Below, one piece after another: positions 57,371 through 64,000 of a stretch of DNA of 64,000 bases. The notes beneath the pieces were generated by a model. It was given only the letters and a program-made list of their open reading frames with translations. It did no database searches and was not told the DNA's origin. Every line of letters starts with the position of its first letter. Within the stretch, counting starts at the first letter, position 1. The stretch comes from Artemisia argyi. Its lineage: Eukaryota; Streptophyta; Magnoliopsida; Asterales; Asteraceae. Location: assembly GCA_030686995.1 (NCBI GenBank), contig CM060703.1, forward strand, positions 7,236,597 to 7,300,596, read 5' to 3'. A program made the position numbers and the translations under genes.

Positions 57371-58085
57371 ATGTTGAAAAAGGTATAAATCTGTCTTTTT
57401 TTGTTTGATTGAATTCAGTATTCCTATTTATGGCCATTTAAGCATTATATCTTAAGTTTATCTGGTTTTGAGTAAAATGTTATGCTGTTTGAACCATTTA
57501 ACTAATTTAGTATTAGCTTAAAATTTCAAGGTTAGGTTGTATGAATCCCATGGGATTGACAGTGAATCCCATGGGATTGACATGTATCTCTTTGTTAAAA
57601 TTTCAAGGTTAGGTTGTTTATATTGTGTGTTTTTTTAATGTAGATGAGGTGAAGAAGAGAATCAAGGGTAAGGGTCCGTTGAAGGTCAAGGACGATTCTC
57701 CTGAAGTTATTTCTGATGATGTTGAAAAAGGTATAAATCTGTCTTTTTTTGTTAGATAGAATTCAGTATTCCTATTTATGGCCATTTAAGCATTATATCT
57801 TAAGTTTATCTGGTTTTGAGTAAAATGTTATGCTGTTTGAACCATTTATTAGTATTAGCTTAAAATTTCAAGGTTAGGTTGTATGAATCCCATGGGATTG
57901 ACAGTGAATCCCATGGGATTGACAATGAATCCCATGGGATTGACATGTATCTCTGTTTTAAAATTTCAAGGTTAGGTTGTTTATATTGTGTGTTTTTTTT
58001 AATGTAGATGAGGTGAAGAAGAGAATCAAGGGTAAGGGTCCGTTGAAGGTCAAGGACGATTCTCCTGAAGTTATTTCTGATGAGA
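57371..58085. repeat. Tandem duplication of an exon with its intron
   Basis: A unit of about 350-364 bp is present twice. The segment from GTTGAAAAAGGTATAAATCT (57373 and 57721) through the intron, the TAG acceptor and the DEVKKRIKGKGPLKVKDDSP exon (57644 and 58008) is nearly identical. It makes exon 4 a repeat of the start of exon 5, in the same phase. Confidence 0.92.
57541..57945. repeat. Palindrome arrays 3 and 4 (introns 3 and 4)
   Basis: Two copies of AATCCCATGGGATT at about 57544-57580 and three at about 57887-57942, separated by GACAGTG or GACAATG. They lie in the two duplicated introns, and one has gained or lost a unit since duplication. Confidence 0.95.
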
Positions 58086-58771
58086 CTATGAAGAATCTTT
58101 TGAAGAATATGATGAAAAATGCTTCAGTTAAAGAATTTGTTAAAGAGGAATTTGAGGAGAAGCTGAATAAGAAAGGCAAGAAGAAAGAAAAGGTGTTGTC
58201 AAAAGAAGAACAACAACATCAAGATTATTTGAAAAAAATTCCCATTCTTCAGGCTAGGTCAGCTCCTACTGCTCTTCATACCGCCATCCATGGCATAAAG
58301 CATGTTGATATTGAGAAGTTTTTGGAGGAGATAGGGTTTAGCTCATTTTGCAAGTTTGATATCAGCAGAATTCCGTCAAGGTTAGGTAGGTATGTTGTTG
58401 AAAATTTTGATGCTCAGACTTGCGAGTTGAGGTTGGTAGGTGAGAAGCGTATTCAGGCCACTGTTAACAAAATTCATGAGCTGCTAGGTATTCCGATTGG
58501 CGGCGAGACTTTGTTATCTTTAGAAACGAGGCCGGTTGGAGATGATTTTGAAAGAGTTTGGGTTGGTCAGTTCGAGTCAAAGACTGCTAAGCAAATTAGA
58601 GTTAACGATATTGCTAGCAAGCTGATTGAGTCAAAGGAAGTTGACTTCCTTTTTAAAGTCAACTTTCTTACGTTGTTTACGAATACGATGGGAATGGTTG
58701 CGGGATTGCAGGGGGAGATAAACTTCGATGTTGTCAGGCGTCTTCGGGAAGATACTGATATTCGTGGAATT

Positions 58772-60480
58772 TGTAGAAAACTAGAAGGGGGGGTTGAATA
58801 GTTTTGCGTCTTTTTCGTTTCAATAAAAGTTAGCTTTAAAATATTTAATGGTAGTTTGTAAAAATCCTTTGAAGCTAAAGTATAGATACAAATTAATTCA
58901 CATATGTTATATAAATACTTCTTATTTAAAGTGTTAAATAGAAATTATAATTTCATATATCTCACTTAACTATAAATTTCTATTTATATGTGTATATGTG
59001 TTTTAATGATTGTATATACCTTAATTTACTAATGTATAATTAATGTTTTGAATGGAAGCTAGTTTGATCTTTATGTGAAACCAATATATGCACAACACAC
59101 AAGCAATTGTAACTATGAATAATATGCAAGTAAGTAATTAATCAAAGAGTGAGAGATGGAAAGATCAAACCGAGAGACAAAAGATTTATAGTGGTTCGGC
59201 TACAAGGACACCTTCCTTGCCCTACTCCACTCCCCGAGTCACCTACTCGAGAGTTTTCTTCACTAGATCAAAAAACCTCCTTTATGGCGGAGAAAACCTT
59301 ACACACCAATTAGCACACCACAACAATATCACACCACAATCACAACTTCAACACAACTTCTTCACACCAATCTTCTTCACACCTATCTTCTACACACCAA
59401 TCTTCTACACTTCAAATTTCTTCACAACTTTCTACTTTGCTCCTAGCTTCTTCACAACTTAATACTTCCTAACTCTTTTTCTTCACGCCACTTGTTTCTT
59501 CACACCTTCACTACTAAGTCCTATCCACTACCCCAAGATATATACTACTTCACAACTTCTAGGCTTCAAGGTCTTTTCAACTTCAAAGCTTCAACTTCTT
59601 TGTCTTCACAACTATCTCCACTTCAATATGCAATTACAACTTATATCTTCTAACACAAATCCTATCCACCTCTACTTCTTCACAACTAGTACTACTTCAC
59701 ACCTTCAATGGATCTAGATCTAATATCTAAATCTATCTTACCAATGTATACACAATGTTCTCAAAGAAATAAATGATATACAAGATGAACTAAACAAACA
59801 ACTTAGATAGCAAGATGATACTAAGTTGTAATACTTCTAGTAGAAGTATTCTTCTCTTTGCACTTGAGTGTTGAGGCTTGAATAACTTTGAAACAAGGAT
59901 CAAAGTATATAAGATCAAAGGATTTTTAGAAGATGGAGAAGGATGTTTAGATCAGAAAGTTTTAGTGCAAAAAGGTGAGGAAAAAATCCAGGTTTAAGGT
60001 GGTATTTATAGGCAACAGATTCTGACAGAGGAGCGTGGCCGGTCCCCTTAAAATTAAGGGGACCGCCCTTTATAATTAAGGGGGCCGCCCAGCTGAAACG
60101 GCCAGATTCTTTGTCTTTTAGTGGGGAAAGTTTATTTGGTGAAAAACTAACTGATTTTGGTTAAAAATTTGAATTCATATATTTAGTATGAATAAAACAT
60201 TTTTCTTTATTACCAAAAGTGTTTTTCAAAAATATATAATATGTTTATATAATTAAGTAAACTTTGTAATACTTAATTAAACTTTCCTTTGATCTTATAA
60301 TGCTTTAATCACTATGTTTATTCATACCTTAAGTGATTATATGGTGAAAGTGATTATTAACTACTAAATACTTGTTTACGTCATTATCTTTGATTTAATG
60401 TGTTTTCGTTTTGTGATCATCAAAAAATAGAGATATCGAAAGATATGAATAACGTTTTTAGTCGTTTATTTATATCAACA
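58772..60480 (-). repeat. 3' LTR of a Sirevirus-like (Ty1/copia) element
   Basis: On the minus strand the LTR begins TGTTGATATAAATAAACGAC directly after a polypurine tract (AAAAAGGGGGAGAT) and ends CTATTCAACCCCCCCTTCTA plus GTTTTCTACA. 1709 bp. A TATA box (minus strand TATAAATA, 60003-60010) with a palindromic GC/AT module 30 bp upstream (60037-60090) forms the promoter. The TGGTTCGGCTACAAGGACAC-type U5 wording (59190-59215) is common in this class. The LTR lies inside exon 5 of the Lys-rich gene; the likely 5-bp duplication is GAATT (58767-58771), whose partner lies outside the window. Confidence 0.75.
60003..60090 (-). promoter_or_regulatory. LTR promoter module: TATA box plus palindromes
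   Basis: GGTCCCCTTAA and TTAAGGGGACC (60041-60064) form perfect 11-bp inverted arms around two bases. They are followed by a second half-palindrome TTAAGGGGGCCGCC. The TATA box is at 60003-60010. The same module recurs at 61843-62039. Confidence 0.75.
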
Positions 60481-60482
60481 AT

Positions 60483-60644
60483 CTCCCCCTTTTTGATGAT
60501 TACAAAACTTAAACTCATTAAATCTAAAAATTAATTTTTAGACAAGTATTAAGTGAGTTTACATTCACTTCTCCCCCTTTTCGTAGAATCAAAAAGGTTT
60601 AAGCCAATAAGATAAAAACTCCCCCTTGATGTATGCTCCCCCTT
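60483..60644 (-). repeat. Four polypurine-tract copies (AAGGGGGAG)
   Basis: CTCCCCCTT on the plus strand at 60483, 60571, 60619 and 60636. The first abuts the 3' LTR. Multiple polypurine tracts upstream of the 3' LTR are a described feature of Sireviruses, which supports the assignment. Confidence 0.8.
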
Positions 60645-60976
60645 GTTTGAGAGCACCAAGGGTTCGAGAAATGGGGTTCTTGCAAGAAAAATATTAGAAG
60701 CACAAGCATGGCACAAGCAAACAGATATAGCATAGTACTAACTAATAATGAGCATGACAAAAGAGAATTAGAAACATATGTCAAATCGTTCATTAAAAGA
60801 AAATGATTACGTCAACCCATAATCATTGTTACATAGGCTACTAAGATGAAATTCTAAGCTAAGTAGAATGTCCTAATGTGCCAACAAGAAGTGTCACCAA
60901 ACTTTCTTGAATCCCAAAATGGTTGAGGAGATTTATTTGAAAATGAGAAACATAAGCATGTAAAATGCTTGATGGT

Positions 60977-61807
60977 TTAGTGGAGGTAAACATTTGGTTG
61001 CATGGATGTTGTTGGGTTTGGAGATGTGGAGCTTATAGGTGGTGAAATTGAAGATGGGTTTGTTGATTGAGGGTTTTGATGTTGTTCAAGTGATGGTGTT
61101 TGTTGAGATCTAGTAAGAAGATACTCAATCCAAGTAAAGTGCTCATTCAATGCAATGGTTTGTTGTTGGAGGAAGATGCAACAAGGGCAATTGTTAACAT
61201 GCTTCTCAAGTTGGTTTTTGTTATGTGGTGATGATGGTGAGCTTGATTGTGGTGGATCCAAATTGCGTTGAGCAAGATGTAATGCTAAAAGAGCACTAAG
61301 CTCATGTGCCTATTTTAGCTCCTCAACGAACTTCAAGTGTTCGGAGGAAGGTGATGGTGGTGGAGCTTGATAGTTGTCTTGGGTGAAAGTTTGAACATGC
61401 AACATGGGAGTGGCATGTGAAGTTGTAGGATGTGGTGGTGGTACTCTTGGTGGTGGAGACATGGTTGAGCTTGGATAGTCATGAAAACATGAAATGTGTG
61501 GGAGAGGTTCTTCATGAGTGGGTGATGTTTTTGTTGAATGAGCAACATGTGAAGTATTGATTGAGAGATTGGGATTGATGTTTTGGGATTGAGCATGCTC
61601 ATCATAAGAAGTGGCATGAATGAGGGAATGAGTGGGTGATAGGTTGTGAGATGAATCATTGTTGTGGTTTTGAGGTTTAGTAGTTGGTTGACTTGGAACA
61701 ACATCACTTGAGTTATGACAAGAATCAAGTTTCCTCCTCCAAACGGGTTTGACGGAGATCCTTGCGGTTCTTGAAATCTTAGGTTTTTGGTTGTTGGGAG
61801 ATGACAT
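60977..61807 (-). pseudogene. Pro/Ser/His-rich ORF of the Sirevirus-like element, one stop
   Basis: The minus-strand frame starts at ATG 61807 (MSSPNNQ..., with an upstream in-frame ATG at 61825) and runs to 61310. It meets a TAG (EELK-stop-AHELSALLALHL) and continues in the same frame to 60977. The first part is Pro/Ser/His-rich with a basic start (ISRTARISVKPVWRRK). The second part has HVNNCPCCIFLQQQTIALNE and FTWIEYLLTRSQ, a possible Cys-containing helical segment. Total about 277 codons. It lies between the expected pol region and the 3' LTR, where some Sireviruses carry an extra or envelope-like ORF, but I recognise no such motif. Confidence 0.5.
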
Positions 61808-61842
61808 GTTTGAGTGTGATGACATTAATGATGGGAAGAAGG

Positions 61843-62039
61843 TATTTATAGTGTATTAGAAATGTGGTTTAGGAAGGTAAATTTTGAGGGATAATATGGG
61901 ACAAAATATGTTTGTGAATTTTGGGAAGTATAGGTTGAAATGGGTCAAAAAGTGATAAAGAAAACAGTATCCCCGACCATCATATGGCCGGTCCCCTTAA
62001 ACATTAAGGGGGTTGCCTTATATAATTAAGGGGGCCGCC
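61843..62039 (-). promoter_or_regulatory. Internal promoter-like module upstream of the Pro-rich ORF
   Basis: Contains a box GGCCGGTCCCCTTAA...TTAAGGGGG...AATTAAGGGGGCCGCC (61986-62039), nearly the LTR module, and a GGTATTTATAG TATA motif (61841-61851) with the same 11 bases as in the LTR. It lies about 40 bp upstream of the preferred ATG at 61807. Confidence 0.6.
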
Positions 62040-62880
62040 AATCTGGTGATTCCCAGAATGCCAGAAATGGATTTTTGGCAGAAAATTTTCAAAAAGGTTG
62101 TGTTTTTGGATTTGGATTCAAGTAAGTTTGACTCTTTGAGGCAATATAGGGCATACTATTCATGAATGTAGAGAGTGATATAGAAATAATAGAAATAAGC
62201 AATAAATTTCTAATAATCATGCAATCAATTTATTTAACATTTAAGATATGCAATTAAGGAGGCAATAAAGTAAATAGGCTAAGTAAGCAACTTATATGAA
62301 AATGATAACACTTAGCCTAGAGCAAACATGTTAATGATTGTTAACAAGTAACACATAGGTGGATATGATTATATGGACTTCAAGACTTGTTACAAACAAG
62401 ATCCATATGGGCAAGTCATGATTCTCATGAAATGATTTGATTAAATTGTGAATGTCATTTCCAATAGAGGTGTATGACACATGTGAGAAGGTTAAATATG
62501 TTTTAAGCAAAACGTTTTTAGTTTTATTCAACAATGTTTTGAAGTAACTTCAAGTGTGCATTACAATAACGTAAAAAAAAATTTAATCTTGTTTTTGATT
62601 AAAATAATGGTTATAAGGAAGTTTTAGTTAAGTAACGAAATACTTCATTTCAAAAAGAGAGAAGTTTTAAACATAATGTTTTGATCATAAAAATCAAGAA
62701 GTTGCAAATGAAGGATTTGAAATGGAAGCGTGTCATTTTTAAGAGAATCAATTAAGCCCATTGTCACATATAATCATCTTTAATGACACCTAAAGATATT
62801 AAAGTGAAATGATAGATACTTATGATCTAAATGCAATGGGACAGGAAGAAGCAAGGTAAATAGTTCATGGATACAAGATA

Positions 62881-62956
<76 letters not shown>
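62881..62956. repeat. (TA)n microsatellite
   Basis: About 76 bp of TA repeats, producing a false poly(Ile-Tyr) frame. Confidence 0.95.
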
Positions 62957-62958
<2 letters not shown>

Positions 62959-64000
62959 AAGAACATCATAATATCAAGTTGCAAACAAATATCAATTATA
63001 ATGCATCTACTAAAGCAACTAGTAAGATCATATAGCTTAAGTGGAAGGGTTCTATTATAGATCATAGAAGATTTAAGAAAAATGATACTAGACTAAACAA
63101 CAAGAAGGTTAATAATGCTAATATCATGTATGCATATATTAGTGTTAATAATATAAAAGCATGGCAACATATCAGTTAAATTTTATTCACACACTAATTA
63201 AAACATTCTAAAGTATAATATAACATTGACAAGTTTTAGAAAAGAAAAACTTATCTCAGGTCCAGCTTTTCCAAAAGGATGGGCATGACGGTGAAAGAAG
63301 AAATTTTAAGAGCAAGTCCAAGACATGTCGAAGTAGCCAAGTGATGTTCCCATGAATAGAAAACAAGGTAACTAGATCCAAGATGCTTAATTGATCACAC
63401 CAATCATCACAAGTCGTGAATGTTAAAAGAAGTAGTACTTAGGAGGCTTCATCATGAAAACATAACGGATACACCATGATACCAATACACCAAGAGTGAA
63501 GAACAAAATGCCGATACATGAATAAATCCGCAACAACGTCATAGGCGAAACATTTGCAGAAAGTGAAACAATATGATAGAGACCAATAACCGTCAAAGGT
63601 AATAGAGCGAGATGAGTAGATCAACACGTAATAGGCTCTTCATTCGTAAATTACCTAAACAAGATAAACAGCTTGGTACCCAGATTCTCATGGGTCCTAG
63701 TTGGTTAGATGACAACATCCATTGCATTTGAATGCACATGATGTGGATGTCGTCGATAAGTACAAGAATTCATCAATAGTTTGTTTTAATTAACAAACAA
63801 TGACTTTCTTGACTAGAATAAAAAGTAATGAATGTTAATAGTATTAGTTCTAAATTTATTCACTAGATTTAACAAATTTTATTTGTTTTAATGCATTTGT
63901 TGAAGGATCATTTACGATAAATCCTAACCCGGTTTTATCATAGAATGGCTTTTGAATGTCGAGAAGATATTTTAAAGATTTAGAGCTATTTTCGAATTTT
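62957..64000. other. Uncharacterised DNA to the window end
   Basis: Presumed interior of the Sirevirus-like element. No open frame with a recognisable domain and no LTR or primer site seen before the end. Confidence 0.4.

Larger units (their letters stand above)
54554..58771 (+). pseudogene. Multi-exon Lys-rich gene of transposon type, cut by a Sirevirus
   Basis: Exons 2-5 are well supported by matching phase-1 GT..AG junctions: 55378-56079, 57317-57382, 57644-57730 and 58008 to the LTR at 58772. Exon 1 is uncertain: ATG at 54554 spliced after CTAC to 55378 gives an in-frame start MDLRKVLNPTPLSRFNPFD; a longer exon ending at 54623 is also open but lacks ATG. The N-terminal half is extremely Lys/Glu-rich, with (KE)n, two VDDKKLKK repeats and NLS-like PPKKRKL. 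Exon 5 contains FCKFDISRIPSRLGRYVVENFD, VNKIHELLGIPIGGETL and NFLTLFTNTMGMVAGLQG. I associate these with the N-terminal domain of plant Ulp1-protease-bearing transposon proteins. The frame then runs into the LTR after DTDIRGI and stops at 58799. No protease domain is in the window. Confidence 0.6.
60481..64000 (-). mobile_element. Internal region of a Sirevirus-like element, 5' end outside the window
   Basis: Starts with the polypurine tract and holds one broken Pro-rich ORF. In the remaining 2.2 kb I find no reverse transcriptase, RNase H or integrase motif where pol would lie. The element is either non-autonomous or heavily rearranged. Confidence 0.55.

Noticed and set aside
60977..61261. 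Separate small gene of 94 codons
   Set aside because: Begins at a TTG and is in frame with the upstream Pro-rich ORF across one TAG, so it is the same broken ORF.

Overview
The window is AT-rich plant nuclear DNA, clearly from a eudicot. It has intron-bearing genes with GT..AG junctions, a plastid-targeted class II DAHP synthase, EXORDIUM-like cell-wall proteins, and many plant transposons: Ty3/gypsy, Ty1/copia, Sirevirus-like, PIF/Harbinger, Mutator-like, hAT-like, Stowaway, Helitron and a LINE-like element. The non-LTR protein at 42.6-43.3 kb and the Harbinger ORF1 resemble families I associate with daisy-family (Asteraceae) genomes. That placement is inference from memory; I cannot name a species.

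Layout. 1-2.9 kb: intergenic, with one Helitron-type 3' end. 2.9-6.1 kb (+): a complete six-exon gene for 40S ribosomal protein S6 (249 aa). 6.1-10.2 kb: intergenic, with a long TA microsatellite and a MITE. 10.2-13.7 kb and 26.0-30.0 kb (both -): two complete five-exon DAHP synthase genes in direct orientation, a tandem duplicate of the first shikimate-pathway enzyme. They are separated by about 12 kb of nested transposons: a MITE inside a Mutator-like MITE, then a PIF/Harbinger element with a broken ORF1, into which a young 6.4-kb LTR retrotransposon inserted (LTRs about 99% identical, 5-bp target duplication). 30-39 kb: MITEs, an internally deleted copia element and an EXORDIUM-like relic. 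39.4-54.2 kb: three intact single-exon EXORDIUM-like genes (all -) in a tandem segmental repeat, broken up by small Helitrons and a 5'-truncated LINE-like insertion with poly(A) and target duplication. 54.4-58.8 kb (+): a multi-exon gene encoding a Lys/Glu-rich protein with a transposon-type N-terminal domain. Its introns carry about 19 copies of a 14-bp palindrome, and it is cut by the 3' LTR of a minus-strand Sirevirus-like element. 58.8-64 kb: that element's LTR, polypurine tracts, internal promoter-like module and proline-rich broken ORF; its 5' end lies beyond the window.

Housekeeping functions present are translation (RPS6), plastid aromatic amino acid synthesis (two DAHP synthases) and extracellular growth control (three EXORDIUM-like proteins). 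No operon-like or dedicated new pathway is visible. The most unusual signals are repeats: the palindrome arrays confined to introns of one gene, an array of inverted TGACG half-sites upstream of the TATA box in the gypsy LTRs, a palindrome-TATA module shared by the Sirevirus LTR and an internal ORF, and a minisatellite shared by intron 1 of both DAHP synthase genes. Three insertions can be checked against empty sites in paralogous segments of the same window. All boundaries were read by eye; no alignment or database search was run.
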